A DNA stretch of 64,000 nucleotides from Parapedobacter lycopersici (GTDB lineage Bacteria > Bacteroidota > Bacteroidia > Sphingobacteriales > Sphingobacteriaceae). Shown here piece by piece: positions 8,907 to 18,119 of the stretch. The notes below the pieces were generated by a model that had not been told where the DNA came from, did no database searches, and saw only the letters and a list, made by a program, of their open reading frames with translations. Where the stretch lies: positions 310,001-374,000 of the forward strand of contig NZ_JAMSLW010000001.1 of NCBI RefSeq assembly GCF_024643285.1, written 5' to 3'. How positions within the stretch are numbered: position 1 is the stretch's first letter; each line of letters starts with the position of its first letter. Position numbers and translations under genes: made by a program.

Positions 8907-9124
8907 GTGTTTTCAGTCGATTTAAAGCGCTGTATTCAGTTGATTATGATGCTTCAACCTGCGATGGCCCGCCTGAAACGAATGATGTGGTCCGGCAGAT
9001 CGCAGATATAAACATAATGAAGGCATAAAGATAATAATAATTGATTGCCCGAAGAATACGATCTGGCGTTGAATCGATGTCGCCGGTTGACCGGGCCACC
9101 GTCGGAACCGGGCCGTACCCGCGT

Positions 9125-9214
9125 TGGACTGAGTCCAGTGTGAGTCCAATATAAGTCCAGAGTGAGTCCAGGGTAAGTCCACCTTTTTTCGGAAAACTAC
9201 TGGACTCACACTGG
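9125..9214. repeat. 11-bp tandem repeat array (RAGTCCA + 4 nt) with inverted partner
   Basis: Five copies of RAGTCCA start at 9131, 9142, 9153, 9164 and 9175, each exactly 11 nt apart; the four spacer bases vary (gtgt, atat, gagt, gggt). An inverted TGGACT lies just before (9125-9130), and 9201-9214 is the exact reverse complement of 9135-9148 (14 bp). The array sits in the 410-bp gap between the sugar dehydrogenase (minus) and the UMF1 transporter (plus); the rest of that gap (8907-9124) shows nothing I recognise. Confidence 0.85.
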
Positions 9215-9316
9215 CTTCATCCTGTACGGGCGTTGCCCGGAGGCCGAACCAGGGTAAATGGAAGTACCAGCGGGTTGCTGTGATTGTACCGGCTATTTTC
9301 TATCTTAGTCCGCAGA

Positions 9317-10630
9317 ATGGAACAATTATCAACACCTAAAAACCACAAACCCACCATCCGGGCATGGGCCATGTTTGACTGGGCAAATTCCGCTTATAAC
9401 CTGGTCATCACGTCCACCATTTTTCCGGCGTATTATACCGCGATTACAACCACGGAGACGCATGGCGACCGGGTTTCTTTTTTTGGGATCAATCTGATCA
9501 ATACGGCGCTTTCCAACTTTGCACTGTCCTTTGCTTACCTGCTGATGGCACTTGTCCTGCCTATGCTGTCGTCTATTGCCGATTTTAAGGGAAATAAACG
9601 ATCATTTATGATGGCCTTTACCTACCTGGGCGGTATTGCCTGTATGGGGCTGTTCTTTTTTAAACTGGAAACGCTCGAATGGGGCATAATCTGCTTTACA
9701 CTGGCGGCCATGGGGTACGTTGGCGGTGTGCTGTTCAATAATTCCTATTTACCCCAGATTGCCACCAAGGACCAGCAGGACCGCGTAAGTGCGCAGGGAT
9801 TTGCCTACGGTTATGTGGGCTGTGTGACCCTGCAGATCATCTGTTTTGTTTTTGTACTGAAACCCGAGTGGTTCGGTATCACGGATCCGAGTTTTCCAGC
9901 ACGGCTATCCTTTTTGCTGGTCGGCCTCTGGTGGATCGGTTTTGCACAGATCCCGTTTCGGAAGCTTCCCAAAAACACGTACAATGGCCAGCGTGTTACC
10001 AGGCATGTGGTGAAAAAAGGGTTTTCCGAACTGGCGGCGGTTTGGCGTAGGTTGAGGGAGATCCCGGAAATTAAACGTTTTTTACCCGCATTTTTCTTTT
10101 ATGCCATGGGAGTGCAGACGGTTATGATTGTAGCGGCCTCTTTTGGTGAGAAAGTGCTGCATCTTGGCGCGCCGAAGTTAATTGCCACGATTCTGATTAT
10201 CCAGCTGGTCGCGATTGCGGGGGCCTACCTGATGTCACTGCTGGCCCGGTATATCGGCAATGTCCGGGTACTGATGCTCGTGGTTTGTATCTGGACGGGG
10301 ATTTGTATCTCCGCATTCTACATTACCCATGAAGTACAGTTTTATTGCCTTGCTGCACTTGTGGGACTGGTAATGGGGGGTATCCAGTCGCTATCACGCT
10401 CCACCTATTCCAAGCTGGTGCCGACGGATGAAGTGGATACGGCTTCGTTTTTCAGTTTTTATGACGTGACCGAAAAGGTGGCCATTGTGCTGGGGTTATT
10501 TTCCTTTGCGCTTATTGAACAGATCACCCATAATATCCGTTACTCGGCATTGTGTCTGGGTATATTTTTTCTTATCGGGCTGGCGTTGCTGTGGCGGATG
10601 CTCCGGGTTTCGCGGGTAAGTGGTCAGTAA
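9317..10630 (+). CDS. UMF1-family major facilitator transporter
   Basis: A 437-residue membrane protein with about twelve hydrophobic segments. WAMFDWANSAYNLVITSTIFPAYY near the N-terminus is the hallmark of the UMF1 (COG2270) branch, related to yeast vacuolar Atg22-like permeases; substrates in bacteria are mostly unknown. I use the ATG at 9317 instead of 9284, because a promoter-like pair (TTG 9275-9277, N23, TATCTTAG 9301-9308) lies between them. The gene stands alone, with the 11-bp repeat array directly upstream. Confidence 0.88.
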   Translation: MEQLSTPKNHKPTIRAWAMFDWANSAYNLVITSTIFPAYYTAITTTETHGDRVSFFGINLINTALSNFALSFAYLLMALVLPMLSSIADFKGNKRSFMMAFTYLGGIACMGLFFFKLETLEWGIICFTLAAMGYVGGVLFNNSYLPQIATKDQQDRVSAQGFAYGYVGCVTLQIICFVFVLKPEWFGITDPSFPARLSFLLVGLWWIGFAQIPFRKLPKNTYNGQRVTRHVVKKGFSELAAVWRRLREIPEIKRFLPAFFFYAMGVQTVMIVAASFGEKVLHLGAPKLIATILIIQLVAIAGAYLMSLLARYIGNVRVLMLVVCIWTGICISAFYITHEVQFYCLAALVGLVMGGIQSLSRSTYSKLVPTDEVDTASFFSFYDVTEKVAIVLGLFSFALIEQITHNIRYSALCLGIFFLIGLALLWRMLRVSRVSGQ

Positions 10631-10776
10631 CCGCTGGTTGTTTTTTATCGTGGAGACACAGGGAATGTCCCGTTTTTATCGCTGCATAGCGGCAATATGT
10701 TTAATATGCTGAATTTTTGTCGTATGTTGTACGGCCTAAGGACACAAACCACCATGTGAACGCTAACAAGAACAAG

Positions 10777-11820
10777 ATGAATTACAAGAAAAAAACAGTT
10801 AATTTCCTTTTTGGCAGCATCGTATCGTGTGCAGTCGTTTTAATGAGCGTGGCGCCGGGCGGAAGTGCGTTTGCCCAATCGGGCCCGCTCGCAGGCAAGG
10901 TTATCTGCATTGACCCGGGTCATGGCGGCACCGCGGCGACTGACAGTTACCGTCAGGGGCCGACCGGTGAGCGGGAAGAATGGGTCAACCTCCGCGTGAG
11001 TACATATTTACAGCAGCTGCTTGAGGCACACGGAGCCAGGGTAATCATGACGCGGACGATTGATGAACAGGTGCCGTTAGCCCGCCGTGCGGAGCTTGCA
11101 CGGGAAAATGATGCGGACGTATTTCTTTCCATCCACCACAATGCAACGGCCGACGACGCGGTAAATTTTCCGATTATTTATTTCCATGGCAATATCAGTG
11201 AAAACCTCGCCGGTGTCCGGCTCGGCGAAGCGTTGGCAGAAGCATTCCGGAAACACATGTACCAAAAAGATGTGCCGGTAAGCATCGTTTCGGACCATAC
11301 GGTCTTTGCCGATGCCGGAGCTGCAGTACTGCGGGGTACCTACGGCATTCCGGCGGTATTGGCAGAGGCTTCGTTTTTTACCCATCCGCCCGAAGAGCAG
11401 CGGCTTAAAGATACCGTTTACAACAGGCGGGAAGCCGAAGCATACCTCGATGCGCTGATCAACTACTTCAGTGCACCGGTGCTGCCGATCCATGCTAAAA
11501 ATTCCATCGTCGCACAGATCCCCCCATTCCGGGGATTGCAGGAAGCTGACCGGATGAGCCCCGTAGCCAAGAAATGGCACGACGACTATGCCGCGGGTCT
11601 TGCCCTGATGAATAAAACAGATTCGGCTGCATGGCGGGAAGCCTATGAATATTTCACGCGTTCCGCCCGTTCATTTCCTGATTCTTACGTGGCCGGGCAG
11701 GACCACCGGTACCGGGCAGAATTGCTGCATCGCCTTGGCCAGGAAACCGAAGCAAAGCAGGAAGCGATCCGCACGGCCGAATATTATGTCCCCGGCTGGG
11801 ATGCTGCGGAAGAAAAGTGA
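10777..11820 (+). CDS. N-acetylmuramoyl-L-alanine amidase (Amidase_3), secreted
   Basis: A 347-residue protein with a signal peptide ending near AFAQ (residue 34). The Amidase_3 domain spans about 40-255: DPGHGG gives zinc ligand His49, EWVN gives Glu68, SIHHNA gives His120, and AEASFF gives the catalytic Glu197. It cuts the amide between MurNAc and L-Ala. The C-terminal 75 residues look helical and TPR-like (AWREAYEYFTRSARSFPDSY). The start at 10777 (MNYKKKTV) places the signal peptide correctly; an ATG 60 nt upstream adds a polar leader. It may act in cell separation or wall turnover. Confidence 0.9.
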   Translation: MNYKKKTVNFLFGSIVSCAVVLMSVAPGGSAFAQSGPLAGKVICIDPGHGGTAATDSYRQGPTGEREEWVNLRVSTYLQQLLEAHGARVIMTRTIDEQVPLARRAELARENDADVFLSIHHNATADDAVNFPIIYFHGNISENLAGVRLGEALAEAFRKHMYQKDVPVSIVSDHTVFADAGAAVLRGTYGIPAVLAEASFFTHPPEEQRLKDTVYNRREAEAYLDALINYFSAPVLPIHAKNSIVAQIPPFRGLQEADRMSPVAKKWHDDYAAGLALMNKTDSAAWREAYEYFTRSARSFPDSYVAGQDHRYRAELLHRLGQETEAKQEAIRTAEYYVPGWDAAEEK

Positions 11821-11884
11821 TTGCCGTATCCTATATAGCGGCCCATATACTGGAATGAGCGCCGCAAGCCATGAAATGATATTT

Positions 11885-11918
11885 TTGTTCCCGGGTTTCC
11901 AATATTGCGCTAACTTTG
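11885..11918 (+). promoter_or_regulatory. Promoter of the lutA-like gene
   Basis: TTG at 11885-11887 and TAACTTTG at 11911-11918 are 23 nt apart, at the upper limit of the Bacteroidota pattern. The start codon is 14 nt downstream. Confidence 0.5.
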
Positions 11919-11931
11919 CCGTTAACGACAT

Positions 11932-12660
11932 ATGACTGTACAGCTATTTATCCCCTGTTTTATTGATCAGCTATTTCCGGAGACGGCCTTTAACACCGTG
12001 CGCGTACTGGAAAAAGCAGGCTGCACGGTAATCTACAACCCACAGCAGACCTGCTGCGGCCAGCCGGCTTACAATGCCGGGTTCTGGGACGAGGCAAAAC
12101 AGGTCGGGCAGAAATTCCTGAATGATTTTTCCGGCGAACACCCGATTGTTTCACCGTCCGCATCGTGCACGGGAATGGTCAAAAATGCATATGACGACTT
12201 GTTTACCAATACCGTGATCCACAACCATTGCCGGACAATACAGGGCAATATCCATGAATTATCCTCTTTTCTGGTGAACGTGCTGAAAAAGGATTACTTC
12301 GGGGCAGAGCTGGAAGGACGGGCTGTATACCACGATTCGTGTTCGGCCCTGCGGGAATGCCGCATCAAAGAGGAACCCCGCCAGTTGCTGGAACGGGTGG
12401 ATGGCCTGGAACTCGTGGAAATGCGTGATACCGAGACCTGTTGTGGCTTCGGCGGTACATTTGCCGTGAAGTTTGAGGCGATATCCAGTGCCATGGCCGA
12501 ACAGAAAGTGCATCATGCGCTGGAAATGGAAGCCGATTACCTTATTTCCACGGACGCTTCCTGCCTCATGCAGCTGCAGGCCTACATCACCAAGCATCAA
12601 CTGCCCATTAAAACCATGCACCTGGCCGACGTGCTGGCACATGGCTGGGCGAATATCTGA
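11932..12660 (+). CDS. lutA: LutA/YkgE-type (Fe-S)-binding protein, lactate utilization
   Basis: A 242-residue protein with two cysteine-rich CCG domains: Cys41-Cys42 (TCCGQPAYNAGF) and Cys170-Cys171 (TCCGFGGTFAVK), with Cys9, Cys79 and Cys137 as further ligands. This is the LutA subunit of the LutABC L-lactate oxidising system, or the YkgE homologue. LutB and LutC do not follow; the next gene is on the other strand. It could supply the electron-transfer subunit if lutB and lutC lie elsewhere. Lactate would be an end product of the fucose pathway proposed at 52417-59128. Confidence 0.85.
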   Translation: MTVQLFIPCFIDQLFPETAFNTVRVLEKAGCTVIYNPQQTCCGQPAYNAGFWDEAKQVGQKFLNDFSGEHPIVSPSASCTGMVKNAYDDLFTNTVIHNHCRTIQGNIHELSSFLVNVLKKDYFGAELEGRAVYHDSCSALRECRIKEEPRQLLERVDGLELVEMRDTETCCGFGGTFAVKFEAISSAMAEQKVHHALEMEADYLISTDASCLMQLQAYITKHQLPIKTMHLADVLAHGWANI

Positions 12661-12668
12661 GGCGCTCG

Positions 12669-13718
12669 TTACCGGCGCTTCAGCCATCCCGCTTCCGTTA
12701 AGGCCGTATACAGGTCGTGTTGTCCACGGTAGCCGATCGTTACCGGTGACCCGGGCCGGTTGATCATCCCGGTATATTGGTATATGAATACCTGTTCCAC
12801 CAGTTCAGCCAGTGCCCCAAGCTGTGCCAGCACCCGTTCCGGGGCAGCGGGCAATAAGGCCGAGCGATAGACCTCCCCCTCAAATGCAAAAACCTCGACA
12901 TCAGCCCATAGCTCGTTCCGGCCTGATTTACGGTGCAGGCGGTGCAGTTTTTCAAAGATTGCCGTGCTTTCATCCACCCGGGTTTTCTGCACGCCGATTT
13001 CGTCCTGATAGGCAATAAAATCCACGTCCAGCCGGTCGAGCTGCGCCACGTAGCCGTCGTCGGCCGCTACGTTTCTTGTGCCGTAGGGTGCAATCAGTGT
13101 TTTCGCTCGGGGTGTCAGCCGATGGGCTTCCAGCGAGCATTTGTTCACATATTGGATGAAATTATCATCGAAATGGCCGTTAATGCCCGTTTCGTTGGGG
13201 TAATACCAGCCGTAAAAGCTGGGATGATGGCCATATTTCCCAGTGAGCTCCTCCATGGCCCTTACGCGCAACAGGTGTATGTCTTTATCCTGCATCAGGA
13301 ACGCCGGGTTCCGCCAGTCGCCAAAAAAACCATTACTCATAAATACGCGTAGCTGATGCTTATCCGTTGCCGAAAGCACGGTTTCCAGGGGATCGTTATC
13401 GGTCAACGCGTGTTGGGGCAATAGGGCTGAGGGGTAAAAACTTTTGCCATAGATCGCCACATCCAGCAATACCAGGTAGCGGATGCCGGTCCCGGCGATT
13501 TCCGCAACCTTTGCTTCCCAGTCGTCCGCCGTAAATGCCGCCAACGCCGGATTCCAGTAGGTTCCCTCCACTTCACTGTGATGCTGGAACTCAAACCAGG
13601 TGCCGGTGATGGCGTGTACTTTCCGGTGGTTTCCGGCAGGCGCTGCTGTGGAATGTCCATGAAAAAGCGCCAGCGCTGCGGAGGCCCCGGCCAGTTGCAG
13701 GAAATTTCTTCTTTTCAT
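12669..13718 (-). CDS. DUF4434 domain protein, exported (Tat-like signal)
   Basis: A 349-residue protein starting MKRRNFLQLAGASAALALF, a twin-Arg-like export signal. The remainder looks like a glycoside-hydrolase type TIM barrel: TWFEFQHH, VLLDVAIYGKSFYPS, FYGWYYPNETG with a possible catalytic Glu, and DFIAYQDEIGVQ with another acid. DUF4434 proteins in Bacteroidota sit among carbohydrate loci; no reaction is established to my knowledge. I place the start at 13718 where the signal begins. It converges on lutA with 8 nt between stops and is divergent from the tandem hydrolase gene. Confidence 0.8.
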   Translation of the reverse strand: MKRRNFLQLAGASAALALFHGHSTAAPAGNHRKVHAITGTWFEFQHHSEVEGTYWNPALAAFTADDWEAKVAEIAGTGIRYLVLLDVAIYGKSFYPSALLPQHALTDNDPLETVLSATDKHQLRVFMSNGFFGDWRNPAFLMQDKDIHLLRVRAMEELTGKYGHHPSFYGWYYPNETGINGHFDDNFIQYVNKCSLEAHRLTPRAKTLIAPYGTRNVAADDGYVAQLDRLDVDFIAYQDEIGVQKTRVDESTAIFEKLHRLHRKSGRNELWADVEVFAFEGEVYRSALLPAAPERVLAQLGALAELVEQVFIYQYTGMINRPGSPVTIGYRGQHDLYTALTEAGWLKRR

Positions 13719-13862
13719 TCGTTTAATTGGTATTAACGGCAGCAAGATACTGAATTTCGGTAACGTTCTCGGTAATTTTGGCTGATCAATGCTTGTCTGC
13801 TAACGCCACAACGGTTATTTTTGGTAGGCACATAAGTGTCTGTATCACCATATTGACCGGTT

Positions 13863-15857
13863 ATGAAAAACTTCCCATCTGCTGATCTCCTTGCGGGCCA
13901 CCGTAACCACAGGGGAATTATCGACGATCCGCTGGCCCGGCAGCTACGCACGCAGGCTGCGGAGGCAGCTGACCGGCATTGGCATACCCTTCAGGCAGTT
14001 GCCTGGGAGGAAACAGCAGCACAGCTGAGGGAGCATATCGTTGCACAGACCGGAGTTGCGTTTTATCCCCAATTGCCGCTGCTGCTGAAAGAAACAAAAC
14101 GGATACCGTTACAGGGGCTGACGGTTGCAGCCATCCGGTACCAGACGCTTCCGGACGTGTTTGCCACCGCCAGTCTCTACATCCCTTCGGGGGAAGGACC
14201 ACATCCGGGTATTGTACTGACACACGGCCATTGGGAAGGTGCCCGGAATTCCGTACTGTTCCAGGAGGTTGCACAATACATTGCACGGCATGGGTATGTT
14301 TGCCTGGTGCCGGACGCATGGGGCGCCGGCGAACGTTCGACCGTTGCCGGGGTGGAAGAATACCACGGCAGTAATCTCGGCGCTTCGCTATTGAATATCG
14401 GAAAAACGCTGCTGGGTATGCAGGTTACCGAAAATATCCGTGCGGTGGACCTGTTGTGTACGCTGCCCTATGTGGACCATGACCGTATTGGGGCAACCGG
14501 TGCCAGCGGGGGAGGAAACCAGGCCATGTGGCTGGCCGCTTTGGACACCCGTGTCAGGGCGGTTGTCCCGGTAGTCAGCGTAGGTACATTTCAGTCGTAT
14601 ATCATGAACAGCAACTGTGTATGCGAGTTATTGCCGGGGGGGCTCACTTTTACTGAAGAAGCCGGCGTACTGGGGCTGATTGCCCCGCGTGCCCTCCGGG
14701 TCATCAACGCCGGGGAAGAAGCAAACCCGTCGTTTATGCCGGCGGAAATGCAGCGGAGTTATCGTTATGCACAGCCAATATTCGAGCAGCTGGACGTGGG
14801 AAACCACATCGACCACCAGGTAATAGCCGGCACGCATGGCTACAATGTGGCAATGCAGGCATCGATGATTGCCTGGTTTAACAGGCACCTTAAGCAGCGG
14901 CCAGCCAATGAACCGCCACTGCCCGTATCAGCTGCAGAAATCCGCAGTGCCGGAGAACTGGCCACATACGGTCCGGGAGCGCGTGAAGCCGCTGTACAGA
15001 CAACGGCGACCTTCTGTACGGGCGAGGGACACCGGATCCGGGAAGCGCTGATGCAGGTGTCGTCCATTGAACCTGAAAAAAAGAAACACCGGTTGCGGCA
15101 GCTTCTCGGTCTGCAGGAAGCGCAGCTTCGGCAGGTGAACCCACAGTTAGTGACCGACGGCCGGCAAGCCGTGCAACTGATAACGGCATCCGGCAATGTA
15201 TTGCCGATTTGGCTAAAGCAACCTGCCAATCCTGCGGCCGGTATTGCCGTGCTGGTTCACGGCCAGGGCCGCGACCGATTGCCCGCATCGGCCGTCTCGG
15301 ATATCACGGCGGAGGGAAAGGGAATTCTTACCCTGGATTTGTGGGGCACCGGATCGCATGGTTCCGTCACGGCGACGCAAATAGACGGCAAGCTAAGTCC
15401 GCACCACACGTTATCCCGTTCCATGCTATGGCTGGGCCAAACGATGATGGGGCAGTGGGCCGGTGAGCTGTGCCTGGCAATGCAATGGGTGCAGTCGCAG
15501 TATCCCGAGGCGGCCATCCAGCTAACCGGATTCCGCGAAGCGGGGCTGGCAGCGTTGTATGCAGCGCCTTTTACCCCCCTACCAAGCAAGATCACCGTTG
15601 TAGACACTCCGGTAAGCTACCTTTTTGATACCGCGGAAGGGGTTGACCATTACAACATGAGCGTCCATGTTCCGGGTATTCTTCCGTGGGGTGATATCGG
15701 CATGCTGGCTGCATTGGCGAACGGACCCATAACCTTCCGGAATCCGTGTACCCTTTCCGGTCGCCCGCTGGATGCTACCGCGTTGCGGGCACACTGGGGT
15801 TTTTTCAAGACCATGCAGCGTATTGCGGACCGGCAGGTGGATGTCCGGTTTGAATAG
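13863..15857 (+). CDS. Tandem alpha/beta-hydrolase (acetyl xylan esterase-like), second domain degenerate
   Basis: A 664-residue protein without an obvious signal peptide. The first half (about 85-350) is an acetyl xylan esterase/dienelactone hydrolase fold with PGIVLTHGHWEG for the oxyanion region, nucleophile elbow GASGGGNQ and a late THGYN His. The second half (about 440-664) repeats the fold (VLVHGQGRDRLP, LTLDLWGTGSHG) but has GFREAG where GxSxG should be, so it probably lacks the nucleophile. It starts an apparent operon with the GH109-like gene and the deaminase (gaps of 30 and 27 nt). De-acetylation of a glycan is a reasonable guess. Confidence 0.8.
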   Translation: MKNFPSADLLAGHRNHRGIIDDPLARQLRTQAAEAADRHWHTLQAVAWEETAAQLREHIVAQTGVAFYPQLPLLLKETKRIPLQGLTVAAIRYQTLPDVFATASLYIPSGEGPHPGIVLTHGHWEGARNSVLFQEVAQYIARHGYVCLVPDAWGAGERSTVAGVEEYHGSNLGASLLNIGKTLLGMQVTENIRAVDLLCTLPYVDHDRIGATGASGGGNQAMWLAALDTRVRAVVPVVSVGTFQSYIMNSNCVCELLPGGLTFTEEAGVLGLIAPRALRVINAGEEANPSFMPAEMQRSYRYAQPIFEQLDVGNHIDHQVIAGTHGYNVAMQASMIAWFNRHLKQRPANEPPLPVSAAEIRSAGELATYGPGAREAAVQTTATFCTGEGHRIREALMQVSSIEPEKKKHRLRQLLGLQEAQLRQVNPQLVTDGRQAVQLITASGNVLPIWLKQPANPAAGIAVLVHGQGRDRLPASAVSDITAEGKGILTLDLWGTGSHGSVTATQIDGKLSPHHTLSRSMLWLGQTMMGQWAGELCLAMQWVQSQYPEAAIQLTGFREAGLAALYAAPFTPLPSKITVVDTPVSYLFDTAEGVDHYNMSVHVPGILPWGDIGMLAALANGPITFRNPCTLSGRPLDATALRAHWGFFKTMQRIADRQVDVRFE

Positions 15858-15887
15858 TCCGAACCATTTATCCTAAATAAACCAAAT

Positions 15888-17330
15888 ATGAAAAGAAACC
15901 GAAGAGCATTTTTGAAACTGTCCGGCCTCGCCGGGATCGGGCTGGCAGCCACCCCGGCAATGGTATCCTGTTCCGGAGCCGGTAATCCCGAACAGGAATC
16001 GGCCCTTGGCCATATCCGGAAGTACGCGATGCAGTCCCATACCCAGGCATTTAACATGAGTGGATATGCGGCACCCAAAATGGACCAGGTGCGTGTGGCT
16101 TTCATCGGTGTGGGCAACCGTGGAGCCGCTGCGGTGGAGCGGTTAAGTTACATCGAAGGCGTGTCCATCGTTGCCCTGTGCGACATCCGGGAGGAACGGA
16201 CCAAGGTTGCCGAAGCCCGGATCAAACGCCCGGGGCATAAGCCGCAGCTATATGGCGGAAAGGCGGAGGACTGGCGGCAGGTATGTGAACGCGATGATGT
16301 CGATCTGGTTTACATCTGTACCCATTGGGAACTGCATGCACCGATTGCACTTTATGCCATGGAACAGGGCAAACATGTGGCGGTTGAAATCCCGGCTGCT
16401 ACCACGGTGGAGGATTGCTGGAAGCTGGTGGAAACTTCGGAACGCACCCGCAGGCACTGCGTTATCCTGGAAAACTGCTGTTACGATTTCTTTGAGCTAT
16501 TGACCCTTAACCTGGTCAGGCAGGGATTCTTCGGTGAATTAATCCACGGTGAGGGGGCATACATCCACGATATTATGGACAGTTTCTTCGACCGTGAAAA
16601 GCGTTACGATCTCTGGCGGCTGAAGGAAAATACGCGGCGCAACGGAAACCTGTATCCCACGCATGGCCTGGGACCGATCTGCCAGGCAATGGACGTTAAT
16701 CGCGGCGACTGCATGGACTACATGGTTTCCATGGCATCCAATGATTTTATGATCGGCGCCGCGGCAAAGGAAAAGCTATCCGAAGATCCTTCTTACCAAC
16801 CGTATATCGGCGACAACATCCGGGGGAACATGAATACCAGTGTCATCCGGACCAAACGGGGACGGACCATCATGCTTCAGCACGACGTGACATCGCCCAG
16901 ACCCTATAGCCGCATCCACCTGTTGAGCGGTACCAAGGGAACGGCACAGAAATATCCATTGCCCGGACGGATATCCAACAGTCACACGGGCTGGCTGGAT
17001 GAGGCCGAAGTCAGCGCACTGGAAGCCCAGCATACGCCGCCGCTGGTACGGAAGCTCGGGGAACTTGCCCGGGAAATCGGAGGGCATGGCGGCATGGACT
17101 TTCTTATGGACTGGCGGTTAATTGACTGCCTGCGGAACGGGTTGCCAGTGGATATGGACGTCTATGACGCCGCATCGTGGAGCGTGGTGTCGCCACTGTC
17201 GGAATGGTCCGTGGCGAACGGCAGCCAGCCGATCCCTATTCCGGATTTTACCGGGGGGTCGTGGAAAACGAATCAACCCGTCGATATTTCATTAGCTGCC
17301 GGGGGTACAACACAGGTTATCAGTGCTTAA
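15888..17330 (+). CDS. Gfo/Idh/MocA-fold protein of the GH109 (alpha-N-acetylgalactosaminidase) type, exported
   Basis: A 480-residue protein with a Tat-like lipoprotein-type signal (MKRNRRAFLKLSGLAG, then MVSCSG). A Rossmann dinucleotide site follows (VAFIGVGNRG), then the substrate domain with GNLYPTHGLGP and GGHGGMDFLMDWRLIDCLR. The YPTHGLGP and GGMDF motifs are those of the NAD-dependent GH109 glycosidases known from Elizabethkingia and related bacteria, which cleave terminal alpha-GalNAc by an oxidation/elimination route. Placed 27 nt before the amino-sugar phosphate deaminase, which fits amino-sugar release. Related Gfo/Idh/MocA proteins can have other substrates, so specificity is not proved. 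Confidence 0.82.
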   Translation: MKRNRRAFLKLSGLAGIGLAATPAMVSCSGAGNPEQESALGHIRKYAMQSHTQAFNMSGYAAPKMDQVRVAFIGVGNRGAAAVERLSYIEGVSIVALCDIREERTKVAEARIKRPGHKPQLYGGKAEDWRQVCERDDVDLVYICTHWELHAPIALYAMEQGKHVAVEIPAATTVEDCWKLVETSERTRRHCVILENCCYDFFELLTLNLVRQGFFGELIHGEGAYIHDIMDSFFDREKRYDLWRLKENTRRNGNLYPTHGLGPICQAMDVNRGDCMDYMVSMASNDFMIGAAAKEKLSEDPSYQPYIGDNIRGNMNTSVIRTKRGRTIMLQHDVTSPRPYSRIHLLSGTKGTAQKYPLPGRISNSHTGWLDEAEVSALEAQHTPPLVRKLGELAREIGGHGGMDFLMDWRLIDCLRNGLPVDMDVYDAASWSVVSPLSEWSVANGSQPIPIPDFTGGSWKTNQPVDISLAAGGTTQVISA

Positions 17331-17357
17331 CATTATTCAACAGTATAAATTATTATC

Positions 17358-18119
17358 ATGAACGTTATTATTTCAGCAGATGCAAAGGCACTTGGCGATA
17401 AGGCCGGAAGATTGGCGGCAACGTATATCAAGAAAGCGATTGCCGAAAGGGGGGAAGCCTTTATTATTGTCGCCACGGGCACCAGTCAGTTTGAAACCCT
17501 CAACACGTTACTGCAGGATGGGGAGATCGACTGGTCCGCGGTTACGTTATTCCATCTGGACGAATACATTGACCTACCGGTGCATCACCCGGCTAGTTTC
17601 CGTAAATACCTGATAGAGCGTGTGCTGGCCAGAACCGGACCATTGAAGGCAGCCTACCTGATTGATGGTGAGTCGGATCCCGTATCGGTCATTGACGCAC
17701 TGGCTGACCGGATCAGTGGAATTACCGTGGATGTGGCACTGGTGGGGATCGGCGAAAATGGCCATCTCGCCTTCAACGATCCGCCTGCGGATTTTGAGAC
17801 GGAGGCCCCGTACCTCGTTGTGGACCTTGATGAGCCCTGCCGGGCACAGCAGTGCAATGAGGGTTGGTTTGCCGACATCAGCGAAGTACCCCGGCAGGCG
17901 ATAAGCATGTCGGTGAAGCAAATACTCAAATCGACACACATTATCTGCTCAGTGCCCGACCGCAGAAAGGCCCAGGCCGTTAAAGACAGTCTGGAACAGC
18001 CGGTAAGCAACCGGTATCCGGCGAGTATTTTACAGACCCACCCCAGTTGCTATTTCTTTCTCGATGAGGAATCGGCCTCCTTATTACAGACACCTGCGGG
18101 TGGAATCGCGGATCAGTAG
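17358..18119 (+). CDS. nagB: Glucosamine-6-phosphate deaminase family
   Basis: A 253-residue aldose-ketose isomerase/deaminase that converts glucosamine 6-phosphate to fructose 6-phosphate and ammonia. ATGTSQFETLN forms the phosphate loop, HLDEYIDL carries the proton-transfer Asp, and VGIGENGHLAFNDPP is the diagnostic active-site stretch. Length fits the short form without allosteric extension. It follows the GH109-like gene on one transcript and its last 36 nt overlap the convergent LacI regulator. Given the GH109 partner, galactosamine 6-phosphate is an alternative substrate, as an inference. Confidence 0.87.
   Translation: MNVIISADAKALGDKAGRLAATYIKKAIAERGEAFIIVATGTSQFETLNTLLQDGEIDWSAVTLFHLDEYIDLPVHHPASFRKYLIERVLARTGPLKAAYLIDGESDPVSVIDALADRISGITVDVALVGIGENGHLAFNDPPADFETEAPYLVVDLDEPCRAQQCNEGWFADISEVPRQAISMSVKQILKSTHIICSVPDRRKAQAVKDSLEQPVSNRYPASILQTHPSCYFFLDEESASLLQTPAGGIADQ

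Noticed and set aside
9125-9214. CRISPR array
   Set aside because: Units are 7 bp with 4-nt spacers, far too short; no cas genes nearby.
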